A DNA stretch of 64,000 nt from Marinobacter guineae (GTDB taxonomy: Bacteria; Pseudomonadota; Gammaproteobacteria; Pseudomonadales; Oleiphilaceae), in assembly GCF_002744735.1 (NCBI RefSeq), contig NZ_KZ319340.1, positions 901,030-965,029 on the forward strand, in the 5' to 3' direction. Under the pieces are notes generated by a model. The model saw only the letters and a list, made by a program, of their open reading frames with translations. It ran no database searches and was not told where the DNA came from. Position numbers and translations under genes: made by a program. Shown here in pieces: positions 53,458-63,280 of the stretch; the first letter of the stretch is position 1, and each line of letters opens with the position of its first letter.

Positions 53458-53811
53458 CAATGCATCTCCCTTTGCCGTAGTATAGTCCTTCGCACCCTGA
53501 ATCGTACGGGAGGTCATGTTTGTTTTGCAGGATCAGGCAATGACCACGTAGAAATTGGCAACTGTCTTTCCCTGGCTCAAGACAGCCCGCAGAATCAGGC
53601 AAGTTTCCCGCAGTAACCCGATACCGTCTTCATCCCTGCACTCTTTATCTTAGCTCAGACCTCGATTCCGGATTACTGGCCGCAGGTTAACGTGAGGAAG
53701 TAGCCGGTGTGTCGAAATAGTTGAATCCCAACCGACTTAACAAGCGATCCAACAGATTACTTGGCAACCGGGACTGCTCACAAGGCGGCCCCGATAGTGG
53801 AGCGAGAAACC
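53458..53811. other. Divergent promoter region, AraC gene and RND operon
   Basis: This 354-bp gap holds no gene that I can support. A good minus-strand -10 box, TATACT, lies at 53479-53484 just upstream of the AraC start; its -35 is poor. I found no clear dyad operator. The RND promoter should lie in the right half, which is AT-richer. Confidence 0.4.
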
Positions 53812-55002
53812 ATGGAATGTCTGACTGCGAGAAAATATAACGTATCTGGCCGGATGCTGGGTCTGGCTATCGCCCTTGTGGTGTTGTTAACCGGCTGCGA
53901 GGCACAGGGCGATGAGGCGATGACCATGCCTCCACCGCCTGAGGTGGATGTTGCGGAGGTTTTGGTGGAACCGGTCACGCTTTGGGAGTCCTTCACCGGC
54001 CGGGTAACGTCACCGGAAACAGTGGAACTGCGTCCGCGGGTCAGTGGTTACATCAACGAGGTGGCCTTTGAGGAAGGTGAACTGGTTCAAGCCGGTGATC
54101 TGTTGTTCCAGATCGACCCCCGGCCGTACAAAGCCCGAGAGCAGGCGGCCCGTGCAGAACTGGCGTTGGCCAGCAGCCAATTGGAACTGGCCCGGAGCGA
54201 AGCTGGCCGGGCGAAGACGCTACTGGAAGGCCGCGCTATTTCCCGGGAGGAGTACGACCAGCGCAAGGCCGCGATGATAAGCGCCCAGGCTAGGGTAAAG
54301 GCCGCCCAGGCTGCATTGGACAGTGCCGAGCTGGACCTGCAGTACACCCGGGTAACCGCACCGGTCAGCGGTCGTGCCGGGCGGGCATTGGTCACTCGTG
54401 GCAACCTGGCCAACGCGGACCAGAGCCTGCTGACCACCGTGGTATCGGTGGACCCGGTGCACGTCTATTTCGAGGCGGATGAAGCATCCGCATTCAGCAG
54501 CCAGCAACTGCTTGCGAATAGCCAGCCCCCCGGCGTTCGCATCTCGCTTGGTGGCGATGAAGGCAGCCAGTACCGGGGCAAGCTGGATTTCGTCGATAAC
54601 CACCTGAACCCGGGAACAGGCACCCTGCAGTATCGTGCGGTGCTCGCCAATCCGGACGGCCTGATCAGGCCTGGTCAGTTTGCCCGTGTGGAAATGCCTG
54701 TGGCCGAGCTGGATAGTGCATTGCTGGTGAACCGCACGGCGGTATTGACCGACCAGGACCGTCGCTACGTCTATGTGGTGGATGAGAACAACCGTGTTGC
54801 GCCCCGGCATGTGATCACTGGCCGCCAGGTGAACGATCTTCTGGTGATTCGCGACGGTCTAAACCGCGGTGACCTGGTGATAATCAACGGCGTACAGAAG
54901 GTGTTTGGTGCTGGTATGGAAGTCAATCCGCAACGGGTCGCCATGAGGGAATCCGCACGGGACGGGGGCGCGATTGCCGTTGCTCAGGAGGTGTCGAAAT
55001 GA
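53812..55002 (+). CDS. RND efflux periplasmic adaptor (MFP) lipoprotein
   Basis: A 396-residue AcrA/MexA-type adaptor with lipobox LLTGCE near residue 29. Order: lipoyl half (VELRPRVSGYINEVAF), alpha-hairpin (about 95-165, Ala/Arg/Glu-rich), second lipoyl half (YTRVTAPVSGRAGRALV), beta-barrel and membrane-proximal domain. It joins the inner pump to the outer-membrane channel. Its stop overlaps the pump start by 4 bp. Confidence 0.93.
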   Translation: MECLTARKYNVSGRMLGLAIALVVLLTGCEAQGDEAMTMPPPPEVDVAEVLVEPVTLWESFTGRVTSPETVELRPRVSGYINEVAFEEGELVQAGDLLFQIDPRPYKAREQAARAELALASSQLELARSEAGRAKTLLEGRAISREEYDQRKAAMISAQARVKAAQAALDSAELDLQYTRVTAPVSGRAGRALVTRGNLANADQSLLTTVVSVDPVHVYFEADEASAFSSQQLLANSQPPGVRISLGGDEGSQYRGKLDFVDNHLNPGTGTLQYRAVLANPDGLIRPGQFARVEMPVAELDSALLVNRTAVLTDQDRRYVYVVDENNRVAPRHVITGRQVNDLLVIRDGLNRGDLVIINGVQKVFGAGMEVNPQRVAMRESARDGGAIAVAQEVSK

Positions 55003-58000
55003 ATGTCTCCCGTTTCTTTGTGGACCGGCCGATATTCGCAGCGGTGCTGTCCATCATCATTTTTGCCATCGGGTTGATTTCGATCCCCAATCTGCCGGTC
55101 AGCGAGTACCCAGAAGTGGTGCCGCCATCCGTTGTGGTGCGCACTGTCTATCCCGGCGCCAACCCCAAGGAGATTGCAGAAACCGTGGCCACGCCGCTGG
55201 AAGAAGCCGTCAGCGGTGTCGAGGACATGATGTACTTCAAGTCTGTGGCTGGCTCGGACGGCGTGCTGCAGATGACGGTTACCTTCCGGCCCGGCACCGA
55301 CGCCGAGGAAGCCACCGTGCGGGTGCAGAACCGTGTCAGCCAGGCGCTGGCCCGGCTGCCGGAAGAGGTGCGGCGCCAGGGCGTGACCACGCAAAAGCAG
55401 TCGCCCACTTTTCTGATGGTGGTTCACCTGACGTCACCGAACGGCACCTACGATACCCTGTACCTGCGCAATTACGCCCGGCTGCACGTGCGGGATCGGC
55501 TGGCGCGTATAGGGGGGGTCGGGGACGCGCAGATCTTCGGGGGAGGTGACTACGCCATGCGTGCCTGGCTGGATCCGGAACGGATTGCGGCCCGGGGCCT
55601 GACCGCCAGCGACGTGGTCCGTGCCATGCGCGAACAGAATGTGCAGGTGTCCGCCGGCCAGATCGGCGCCGAGCCGGTGCCGGACAGCGACTTCCTCACC
55701 CTGATCAATGCTCAAGGCCGGCTGGAAACTGTGGAAGAGTTCGGTGACATCGTGCTTAAGCGCGGCGACAACGGCGAGCTCCTGAAGCTGGACGACGTGG
55801 CCCGGCTGGAGATGGGAGCTGGCGATTACACCCTGCGCTCCCAGCTTGATGGCAAGGATGCCGTGGCAATCGGTATCTTCCAGTCACCCGGAGCAAACGC
55901 CCTGAATATCCGCGATGAAGTCATCGCTACCATGGACGAGATGGCCACCCGTTTCCCGGAAGGCGTGGCGTACGAAGCGGTCTATGACACCACCATCTTC
56001 GTCAGCGACTCCATCAAGGCGGTGGTCGCTACCCTGCTGGAAGCGGTATTGCTGGTAGTGCTGGTGGTCACTCTGTTCCTGCAGACCTGGCGGGCGTCCA
56101 TTATCCCGTTGCTGGCGGTGCCCGTGTCGGTTATTGGCACGTTTGGCGCGCTTTACCTGCTGGGGTACTCAATCAATACGCTGACCCTGTTCGGGCTGGT
56201 ACTGGCCATCGGTATCGTGGTGGACGACGCCATCGTGGTAGTGGAGAACGTCGAACGCAATATTGAAGATGGCCGGAGCCCGCTGGCGGCGGCTCACCAG
56301 GCTATGAAAGAAGTCTCCGGCCCGATCATCGCCATCGGCCTGGTGCTGTGCGCAGTGTTTATACCCATGGCCTTCCTGTCCGGTGTCACCGGCCAATTCT
56401 ACCGCCAGTTCGCGGTGACCATCGCCATTTCCACGGTGATCTCAACCATCAACTCGCTGACCCTGTCACCGGCACTGGCGGCCATGCTGCTCAAGCCCCA
56501 TGGCGGTCCCAAAGACCGGTTACAGCGGACCATCGATGTTCTGTTTGGCTGGCTGTTCCGGCCCTTCAACCGGTTCTTCAACGCCAGCGCGGAGAATTAC
56601 CAAGGTGGCGTGTCCCGCTCCCTGCGCCGGCGCGGTGCGGTGTTTGTGGTGTATGCCTTGCTCCTGACAGGCACCGGGTTGATGTTCAAGGCGGTACCGC
56701 CGGGCTTCATCCCCATCCAGGACAAGCTGTATCTGATAGCGGGCGTGAAACTGCCGGAAGGGGCTTCCCTGGAGCGCACCGACCAATTACTGCAGCAGGT
56801 GACCAGTATCGCCATGGAGACCGAGGGCGTGGCCAACGCTGTGGCTTTCCCCGGCCTTAACGCGTTGCAGTTCACCAACACCTCCAACACTGGCGTGGTG
56901 TTTTTTCCCCTTAAGCCGTTTGACGAGCGCAGTCTGAGTGCGGCTGAAATCAACGCCCGCATCAGCCAGCAAATCGCCGGGTTGAAGGAAGGTTTTGCGT
57001 TCTCCTTCATGCCGCCCCCGATTCTGGGCCTGGGCAATGGTTCCGGCTACCAGTTGTTTATTGAAGACCGGGGTAACCTGGGCTACGGTGCGCTGCAGAA
57101 CGCGGTGTACCAGTTCCAGGGTGCCATTGCCCAGACACCGGGCATGGGATACCCCATCAGCAGCTACCAGGCAAATGTGCCGCAACTGGATGCGGAAGTG
57201 GACCGACTCAAGGCCAAGGCCCAGGGCGTGCCACTGACAGAGCTGTTCGATACCCTGCAGACCTATCTGGGCTCCACCTACGTCAACGACTTCAACCGCT
57301 TTGGGCGTACCTGGCAGGTAATCGCCCAGGCTGATGCTCCCTATCGCGACAGCGTGGAGGACATAGCCCGCCTGCGCACCCGCAATGAGCAGGGCGAGAT
57401 GGTGCCCATCGGCTCCATGGTGGACATCCGCCAGAGCTTCGGGCCAGACCCGGTACTTCGCTACAATGGCTACCCCGCAGCGGACCTCGCGGGGGAGGCA
57501 GACCCACGGGTACTGTCCTCGGCCCAGGCCATGGACACCCTGACCGCACTAGCGGATAAAACGCTGCCCGCTGGTATGGCGTTCGAGTGGACTGACCTAA
57601 GCTACCAGCAGGCCACCCAGGGCAACGCTGCACTGGTGGTGTTCCCGCTGGCCATCCTGCTGGTGTTCCTGGTGCTGGCGGCGCTGTATGAGAGCTGGAC
57701 GCTGCCGCTGGCGGTGATTCTCATTGTGCCCATGTGCATGCTCTCGGCCCTGATCGGTGTGTGGTTTGGTGGCGGCGACAACAACATCTTCGTCCAGGTG
57801 GGCCTGGTGGTGTTGATTGGCCTGGCCTGCAAGAATGCCATCCTGATCGTGGAATTTGCTCGCGAACTGGAACTTCAGGGCCGAAGTATTGTGGAGGCGG
57901 CGCTGGAAGCCTGCCGGTTGCGGCTGCGGCCCATTATCATGACCTCTATTACCTTCACTGCGGCGGTGGTTCCCCTGGTGCTCGCCACTGGTGCAGGCGC

Positions 58001-58202
58001 AGAGATTCGCCAAGCCCTGGGCACAGCGGTGTTTGCCGGCATGATTGGGGTCACCCTGTTTGGCCTGTTCCTCACGCCCGTGTTCTATGTGGCGCTGCGT
58101 AAGCTTTCCGGCAGCCATCGCCTGAAGAGTCACCATACATCTACCCTGATCTGCGACGATGACCAGGGTGAGGCTGCACTGCCGGGAGGTAGCCATGCTT
58201 AA
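54999..58202 (+). CDS. RND multidrug efflux pump (AcrB/MexB type, HAE1)
   Basis: A 1,067-residue trimeric proton antiporter. It starts NVSRFFVDRPIFAAVLSII. The proton relay is present: two Asp in TM4 (GIVVDDAIVVVENV) and Lys in TM10 (LACKNAILIVEFA). Length and two large periplasmic loops fit the HAE1 family, which expels drugs, dyes, solvents or bile salts. It is translationally coupled to the adaptor before it and to the outer-membrane factor after it, both by short overlaps. Confidence 0.95.
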   Translation: MNVSRFFVDRPIFAAVLSIIIFAIGLISIPNLPVSEYPEVVPPSVVVRTVYPGANPKEIAETVATPLEEAVSGVEDMMYFKSVAGSDGVLQMTVTFRPGTDAEEATVRVQNRVSQALARLPEEVRRQGVTTQKQSPTFLMVVHLTSPNGTYDTLYLRNYARLHVRDRLARIGGVGDAQIFGGGDYAMRAWLDPERIAARGLTASDVVRAMREQNVQVSAGQIGAEPVPDSDFLTLINAQGRLETVEEFGDIVLKRGDNGELLKLDDVARLEMGAGDYTLRSQLDGKDAVAIGIFQSPGANALNIRDEVIATMDEMATRFPEGVAYEAVYDTTIFVSDSIKAVVATLLEAVLLVVLVVTLFLQTWRASIIPLLAVPVSVIGTFGALYLLGYSINTLTLFGLVLAIGIVVDDAIVVVENVERNIEDGRSPLAAAHQAMKEVSGPIIAIGLVLCAVFIPMAFLSGVTGQFYRQFAVTIAISTVISTINSLTLSPALAAMLLKPHGGPKDRLQRTIDVLFGWLFRPFNRFFNASAENYQGGVSRSLRRRGAVFVVYALLLTGTGLMFKAVPPGFIPIQDKLYLIAGVKLPEGASLERTDQLLQQVTSIAMETEGVANAVAFPGLNALQFTNTSNTGVVFFPLKPFDERSLSAAEINARISQQIAGLKEGFAFSFMPPPILGLGNGSGYQLFIEDRGNLGYGALQNAVYQFQGAIAQTPGMGYPISSYQANVPQLDAEVDRLKAKAQGVPLTELFDTLQTYLGSTYVNDFNRFGRTWQVIAQADAPYRDSVEDIARLRTRNEQGEMVPIGSMVDIRQSFGPDPVLRYNGYPAADLAGEADPRVLSSAQAMDTLTALADKTLPAGMAFEWTDLSYQQATQGNAALVVFPLAILLVFLVLAALYESWTLPLAVILIVPMCMLSALIGVWFGGGDNNIFVQVGLVVLIGLACKNAILIVEFARELELQGRSIVEAALEACRLRLRPIIMTSITFTAAVVPLVLATGAGAEIRQALGTAVFAGMIGVTLFGLFLTPVFYVALRKLSGSHRLKSHHTSTLICDDDQGEAALPGGSHA

Positions 58203-59613
58203 AGCAATCAGCATGATCGGAGCGCTGGCCCTGTTGGCGGGTTGCGCTGTGGGGCCGGATTACCAGCCCCCGGTGACACCGGAACCGGAGGCCTTCTCGG
58301 AAGGGCGGAAAATGATTGCGGGGGATAGCGGCCAGCAACGCTTCTGGCAGGGGTTTGATGATCCACTGCTGGCGCAGCTGATCGACCAGACCCTGATCGC
58401 CAACCATACCCTGGAAGCAGCGGTAGCCCGCTACGAGCGCGCGGCGGCCCTGTTGTACGGCGCCGAGAGGGAACAATGGCCCAGCATAACCGCCAGTGCC
58501 TCTGCCGCTGAGCAGTACCTGGCGGATATTGAGCAATCGCCCCCGGGGGCAGGACCTGAGCGGGTGCAGCGTTTCCAGGCTGGCCTAGCCGCCAGTTGGG
58601 AACTGGACCTTTTCGGGCGGCTGCGACGCGCCACGGAGGCCCAAAGAGCGGAGCTGGAAGCCGCTGGCGCTGATTTCGGTGCCGTGCAGGTGGCGCTGAC
58701 GGGGCAAATGGCCAGCAGCTACTTTGAGCTGAGGGGACTGCAGCAACAGTTACAGGTGGCCAGGCAAAGCGTGGCATTGCAACAACAGTCCCTGGATATC
58801 GTGGAAGTCCGGGTACAAGCCGGACGTGGTACCGAGTTTGACCAGGTGCGTGCCCGTGCTCAACTGGAACGAACCCGCGCCGAACTGCCTACCTTACAAG
58901 CGGGAATCCGGGCGGCCATGCATCGCATTGCCATACTCACCGGCCAGCCTCCGATGGCGCTGGTGGAAACGCTGTCACCCCAGCGTGCACTGCCAGAAAC
59001 CCTGCCGGTGATCCCCGTGGACAGCCCCGGGGATGTGCTGCGCCGCCGGCCGGACATTGCGGCTGCGGAACGCCGCCTGGCTGCTGCCACTGCCCGCATT
59101 GGCATTGCCGCCGCAGACCTGTTTCCCCGCTTTACCTTCAGTGGGCTGATCGGGTCCGTTGCGGCAGACACCAGCGACCTGTTCAGTGGCTCCGCGGAAA
59201 CCCGGCGTGTGGCACTAGGTATCGATTGGACCTTCCTGGACCATGGCAAGGTCAAAGCGCGTATAGAGGCCGCGGGAGCCGACAGCCGTGCGGCACTGGC
59301 CAATTACCAGCAAACCGTACTGGAAGCACTGGAAGAAGCAGAGACACGGCTGGTGCGTTACCAGCGTGCGCAACAGCGGGAAGAGCGGCTTGAACGGGCG
59401 ATGAACAACGCGGAGAAAGCCGTGAAGCTGGCCCGGGCTCGCTATGAAGAAGGGTTTATTGGCTACTTCGAGGTACTGGCGGCGGAACAGGAGTTTACCA
59501 CCACCCGGGATGCCGCTGTTCGCAGCCGCACGGCGGTGACCCTGGCGATGGTGGACGTCTACCGGGCGCTGGTGGGCGCCCCCGACCACCGGCCCGGTGG
59601 AAACGCCACGTAA
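58195..59613 (+). CDS. RND outer-membrane factor (NodT/OprM family lipoprotein)
   Basis: A 472-residue outer-membrane channel lipoprotein with lipobox LLAGCAVGPDYQPP. Two OEP repeats are visible (about 55-250 and 265-460), with the family pattern RRRPDIAAAERRLAAATARI. It forms the trimeric exit duct of the pump. The start at 58195 overlaps the pump end by 8 bp; 58159 is an upstream alternative inside the pump gene. Confidence 0.93.
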   Translation: MLKAISMIGALALLAGCAVGPDYQPPVTPEPEAFSEGRKMIAGDSGQQRFWQGFDDPLLAQLIDQTLIANHTLEAAVARYERAAALLYGAEREQWPSITASASAAEQYLADIEQSPPGAGPERVQRFQAGLAASWELDLFGRLRRATEAQRAELEAAGADFGAVQVALTGQMASSYFELRGLQQQLQVARQSVALQQQSLDIVEVRVQAGRGTEFDQVRARAQLERTRAELPTLQAGIRAAMHRIAILTGQPPMALVETLSPQRALPETLPVIPVDSPGDVLRRRPDIAAAERRLAAATARIGIAAADLFPRFTFSGLIGSVAADTSDLFSGSAETRRVALGIDWTFLDHGKVKARIEAAGADSRAALANYQQTVLEALEEAETRLVRYQRAQQREERLERAMNNAEKAVKLARARYEEGFIGYFEVLAAEQEFTTTRDAAVRSRTAVTLAMVDVYRALVGAPDHRPGGNAT

Positions 59614-59700
59614 GCGAGCCCCTATTTGTGTTTGATGTTGGCGGGACGCGTGGACAAAGAAATGACTATTGCCTGTTGAATCCGAGAAGGCTCGTAGGTG

Positions 59701-59928
59701 TTATTGGTCAGGAGCACAACACATTGCCCCTTGCTGGATTGGCGGGCACGGTACTGTGACAGATGAGCAAAAGACACAACAGTCTCCATGCTTGGGCTTC
59801 AGTAAACTACGACAAGATTCACACTCGTAAAAGTACTGGCAGGAATCAGTAGGCAAGGTTTCTGTTTTCTGGTGGCCACAGTTTGGGCATTTGATCGTCG
59901 ATTCCAGAACGATATCGACCATAATCAT
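59701..59928 (-). CDS. GDCCVxC-motif small Cys-rich protein
   Basis: A 75-residue protein with ten Cys. It has an N-terminal CPNCGHQ and CESCRSLL zinc-ribbon-like part, then KHGDCCVFCSSVTVPCPPIQ with the GDCCVxC motif. Relatives of this family, some with selenocysteine, occur near metal or mercury resistance genes. No partner gene of that kind is adjacent here. Met codons at residues 1 and 3 are both possible starts. Function is unknown. Confidence 0.75.
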   Translation of the reverse strand: MIMVDIVLESTIKCPNCGHQKTETLPTDSCQYFYECESCRSLLKPKHGDCCVFCSSVTVPCPPIQQGAMCCAPDQ

Positions 59929-60145
59929 GCTTTCTTGGATGGTGTGAATTTTCGCCCAAAACCCATTAGACTAAATCCCACACGGAAGATAGGCAGGCCA
60001 ACAACGTCCGACACACGCGTTGGTTTGAAGGTGTGCAGCGGCGAAAAGTCGGTCGCTTTACTGCCGTTGGTAATGCCCTGTGCCCGATTCCTGCCCCGGA
60101 GTTCCAGGGGCGCCTCTTACTGAAATCAACGCGCTCAAAATTGAG

Positions 60146-60176
60146 AAAGCGCCATACTCTAAGAGCAGGGCGCTTT
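60146..60176 (-). terminator. Hairpin after pckA
   Basis: AAAGCGCC (60146-60153) pairs with GGCGCTTT (60169-60176), with a 15-nt loop that holds a weak CTC/GAG pair. On the minus strand the stem is followed by TCTCAATTTT, a loose U-rich tract. It is 18 bp beyond the pckA stop. Confidence 0.6.
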
Positions 60177-60193
60177 TTCTGGTAAAGGCGGGC

Positions 60194-61726
60194 TTATGCT
60201 TTTGGCCCGGCTTCCACAATCGCGTCTGCCACATCGAACTTCTTGAAGTTCTCCACGAACTGGGCAATCAGCTCCTGGGCCTTGCCGTCGTAGTAGTCCG
60301 GACTTACCCAGGTATTACGTGGGTTCAACAGCTCGGTATCCACACCCGGAACGCGTTTTGGAACGTCCAGGTTCAGGGTAGGCAGATGCTCGGTTGCCAC
60401 ATCATCAAGATCACCGTTCTGGATCGCGGCGATGATGGCGCGGGTCGTGGGGATGCTGAAACGCTCGCCTTCACCGTAGGGACCACCAGTCCAGCCTGTA
60501 TTTACCAGGAATACCTTGCTGCCAAACTCGTCCATGCGCTTCATCAACAGCTCGGCGTAAACGCCGGCCGGGCGCGGGAAGAAAGGGGCACCGAAGCAGG
60601 TGGAGAAGGTGGACTTCAGCTTGGAGGACGAGCCCATCTCGGTGGAGCCGACCAGCGCGGTATAACCACTCAGGAAGTGATAGGCCGCACCTTCACGGCT
60701 CAGGATCGACACAGGCGGCAATACACCAGTCATGTCACAGGTCAGGAACACGATGTGCGAGGGTTCACCGGCACGGTTCTCGATCACCCGTTTCTCGACG
60801 TGCTCGAGCGGGTAAGCGCAGCGGGAGTTTTCGGTGAGGGAAACGTCGGTGTAATCCGGCTCGCGGGTCTCCGGATCGATCATCACGTTTTCGACGATGG
60901 CGCCGAATCGGATGGCGTTCCAGATGATCGGTTCGTTCTTCTGGGAGAGGTCGATACACTTGGCGTAGCAGCCGCCCTCAATATTGAACACAGTGCCCGG
61001 GCCCCAGCCATGCTCGTCATCGCCGATCAGGAAACGGTGCGGGTCAGCAGAGAGGGTGGTCTTGCCAGTGCCGGACAGGCCGAAGAACAGGCAGGTCTCG
61101 CCGTCTTCGCCAACATTGGCGGAGCAGTGCATCGGCAGCACGTCTTTTTCCGGCAACAGGAAGTTCTGCACGGAGAACATGGCTTTTTTCATCTCACCGG
61201 CGTAATGCATGCCCGCCAGAAGAACCTTGCGCTTGGCAAAGTTGATCATGACGCAGCCGTCGCTGTTGGTGCCGTCCCGCTCGGGTACGCACTCGAAGTC
61301 GGCGGCATTCAGGATCTGCCATTCCTGCTTGTCGGCCGGGTTGTAACTGTCCGGGCGGATAAACAGGTTGCGGCCGAACAGGTTCTGCCAGGCGGTTTCG
61401 GTGGTCATTTTCACCGGCAGATAGTGTTCGGGGTCGGAGCCGACGTGAACGTGGGACACAAAACGGTCTTTTTCGGCGATGTAGGCTTCAACACGGTCCC
61501 AGAGGGCGTCGAACTTTTCGGCGTCAAAAGGACGGTTGATCGGACCCCAATGGATGTCGTCAGAGGTACTTGGCTCCTCGACAATGTAACGGTCCATAGG
61601 AGACCGGCCAGTGCGATCACCGGTTCTTACAACCAGGGAACCGTTGGAAGCCAGCTGGCCTTCGCCACGTGCCAGTGCCACCTCGACCAGTCGTGCTGTA
61701 CTCAGATCATTATAAGTGTTGCTCAC
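60194..61726 (-). CDS. pckA: Phosphoenolpyruvate carboxykinase (ATP)
   Basis: A 510-residue ATP-type PEPCK. The nucleotide loop is [20 protein letters not shown], the metal and oxaloacetate site includes GDDEHGW, and the PEPCK-ATP pattern [15 protein letters not shown] is present. It makes phosphoenolpyruvate from oxaloacetate in gluconeogenesis. The start is GTG with GCGAGG upstream. It neighbours hslO-hslR as in E. coli, though they are separate transcripts here. Confidence 0.97.
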   Translation of the reverse strand: MSNTYNDLSTARLVEVALARGEGQLASNGSLVVRTGDRTGRSPMDRYIVEEPSTSDDIHWGPINRPFDAEKFDALWDRVEAYIAEKDRFVSHVHVGSDPEHYLPVKMTTETAWQNLFGRNLFIRPDSYNPADKQEWQILNAADFECVPERDGTNSDGCVMINFAKRKVLLAGMHYAGEMKKAMFSVQNFLLPEKDVLPMHCSANVGEDGETCLFFGLSGTGKTTLSADPHRFLIGDDEHGWGPGTVFNIEGGCYAKCIDLSQKNEPIIWNAIRFGAIVENVMIDPETREPDYTDVSLTENSRCAYPLEHVEKRVIENRAGEPSHIVFLTCDMTGVLPPVSILSREGAAYHFLSGYTALVGSTEMGSSSKLKSTFSTCFGAPFFPRPAGVYAELLMKRMDEFGSKVFLVNTGWTGGPYGEGERFSIPTTRAIIAAIQNGDLDDVATEHLPTLNLDVPKRVPGVDTELLNPRNTWVSPDYYDGKAQELIAQFVENFKKFDVADAIVEAGPKA

Positions 61727-61851
61727 TTCGACCTCGCCCTCGGGATGTCTTAGTGATTGCTCAGGCCGCCCCCAAAAATTGACGGAAATCTGAGCAATCG
61801 GGTCAATTCAGGCGCGCTATTATGCCAGAGACGCCGGTAAAAAACGACTGC

Positions 61852-61882
61852 CCGGGAAGCCTTGCTATCAGTGGCTTCCCGG
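61852..61882 (-). terminator. Intrinsic terminator after hslO
   Basis: A 10-bp stem CCGGGAAGCC / GGCTTCCCGG with an 11-nt loop. On the minus strand it is followed after seven bases by a run of six T residues. It is about 18 bp beyond the hslO stop. Confidence 0.7.
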
Positions 61883-61899
61883 CGAATTCAGAAGAGCTT

Positions 61900-62754
61900 C
61901 TAGTGTAACGTATGACCGGTGAAAAGATGATCAATATCATTTCTATCGAAGCGATAGTGAGCATGACAGAACTGGCAGTCCATTTCGATTGAACCCTGTT
62001 CATCTAAAATACTGTAGCACTCATCACTGCCAATGGCCTCCAGCGCGCCGAGGGTACGTTCCCTGGAGCAGCTGCAACGGAAGGCGACCGGTTCCGCATC
62101 GAACAGGCGCACGGTCTCCTCGTGGAACAGGCGGTGCAGGAGAGTTTCGCTGTCCAGTTCCAGAAGCTCGGAGGCCTCTACTGTCCGGGCGAGATGGTTG
62201 ACCCGGTCCCACAGATCGTCATCTTCTTCTGTAGCGCCCGGCAGCCGCTGCAGCATCAGGCCGGCGGCGGCATTTTCATCAGCAAACAGGAACAGACTGG
62301 TGGGAATCTGTTCCGAGCGTTCGAAATATTCTTCCAGACAGCCACCGAGGGTGTCCTGTTCCCGTGGTACCACACCCTGATAACGGTTGCCCTTGTTCGG
62401 GGTAATTGTGATGGCCATACGGCCCTCGCCCAAAAGGGCATGGAAGCTCTCTTCGCTCACGGCGTGCTCGTCAAAGCGGGCCAGCCCCCGGATATGGCGG
62501 TCGTGGCTGCACTCCGCCATCAGCGTGCGCAAGGGGCCTTCCCCCTGGGCCTGGATCGACAGGGTGCCCTCAAATTTCAGGGTGCTGCTCATCAGAATAC
62601 TGGCTGCCAGGGTTTCTCCCAGCAGGCTTCGAACGGTGTCTGGGTAGGGCGCCTGGCTGCCGATTTCCCGATAGCTGTCTCCCAGTTGTACCCAGGCTCC
62701 CCGCACCTGGCTGTGCTCGAAGATAAAACGTTGGAACTGGTCGCGGGATGCCAT
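61900..62754 (-). CDS. hslO: Redox-activated chaperone Hsp33
   Basis: A 284-residue Hsp33. The C-terminal zinc site is in FRCSCSRERT (CxC) and DCQFCHAHYRF (CxxC), which releases zinc and forms disulphides under oxidative heat stress to turn the holdase on. The N-terminal folding domain starts QFQRFIFEHSQVRGAWVQL. AGGAG lies 7 bases upstream. The gene is 77 bp after hslR. Confidence 0.95.
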   Translation of the reverse strand: MASRDQFQRFIFEHSQVRGAWVQLGDSYREIGSQAPYPDTVRSLLGETLAASILMSSTLKFEGTLSIQAQGEGPLRTLMAECSHDRHIRGLARFDEHAVSEESFHALLGEGRMAITITPNKGNRYQGVVPREQDTLGGCLEEYFERSEQIPTSLFLFADENAAAGLMLQRLPGATEEDDDLWDRVNHLARTVEASELLELDSETLLHRLFHEETVRLFDAEPVAFRCSCSRERTLGALEAIGSDECYSILDEQGSIEMDCQFCHAHYRFDRNDIDHLFTGHTLH

Positions 62755-62831
62755 GATATGTCTCCTGAAAACTGAATGCCGGTCTTGGCAGTGATGATCC
62801 CGTCAATACGCGCGGGAGTGCATGGAAGGGT

Positions 62832-63239
62832 TCAGATACCGTTTTGCTCGCGGAAACGCTGAATATCGCGGCGATCCTTTTTGGAGGGACGCCTGGCCGG
62901 AGGAAGCTGAGCCGCCTGCATGGTTTTACGCTGCCAGGCCATTTCCTCGCGTTTTTTTACGCTTTCTTCGGTTTCGTGATACAGCTTCTGGGCTTCCGGT
63001 GCACCACGGCGCCGGTCGCTGATGTCGTCAACGATGATGACCATCTCCTGCCAGCCCAGGCGAAGGGTCAGTTTGGCGCCGGTCTCCACCAGTCTTCCGG
63101 GTTTGCAGCGCTGGCTGTTGTAATGAACCTTGCCGCCCTCAATCGCTTCCTTGGCCAGGGCCCGGGTCTTGTAGAAGCGAGCAGCCCAAAGCCATTTGTC
63201 GAGCCTAATCCGTTGGTCGTCAGGGGTTGATGCCGTCAT
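62832..63239 (-). CDS. hslR: Ribosome-associated heat shock protein Hsp15
   Basis: A 135-residue S4-domain RNA-binding protein. The S4 part is IRLDKWLWAARFYKTRALAK, then EAIEGGKVHYN; the tail is basic (PARRPSKKDRRDIQRF). It rescues stalled 50S subunits that carry nascent chains. It sits between the yrfG-like gene and hslO, the order known from E. coli. Confidence 0.93.
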   Translation of the reverse strand: MTASTPDDQRIRLDKWLWAARFYKTRALAKEAIEGGKVHYNSQRCKPGRLVETGAKLTLRLGWQEMVIIVDDISDRRRGAPEAQKLYHETEESVKKREEMAWQRKTMQAAQLPPARRPSKKDRRDIQRFREQNGI

Positions 63240-63280
63240 ATCTCCTCACCTGATGGGCTTGTAATCCGATTATAACCCTG

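Noticed and set aside
60080..61753. 557-codon open frame antisense to pckA
   Set aside because: It lies wholly opposite a textbook PEPCK and its translation is Gly/Val/Arg-biased with no domain; high-GC shadow frame.
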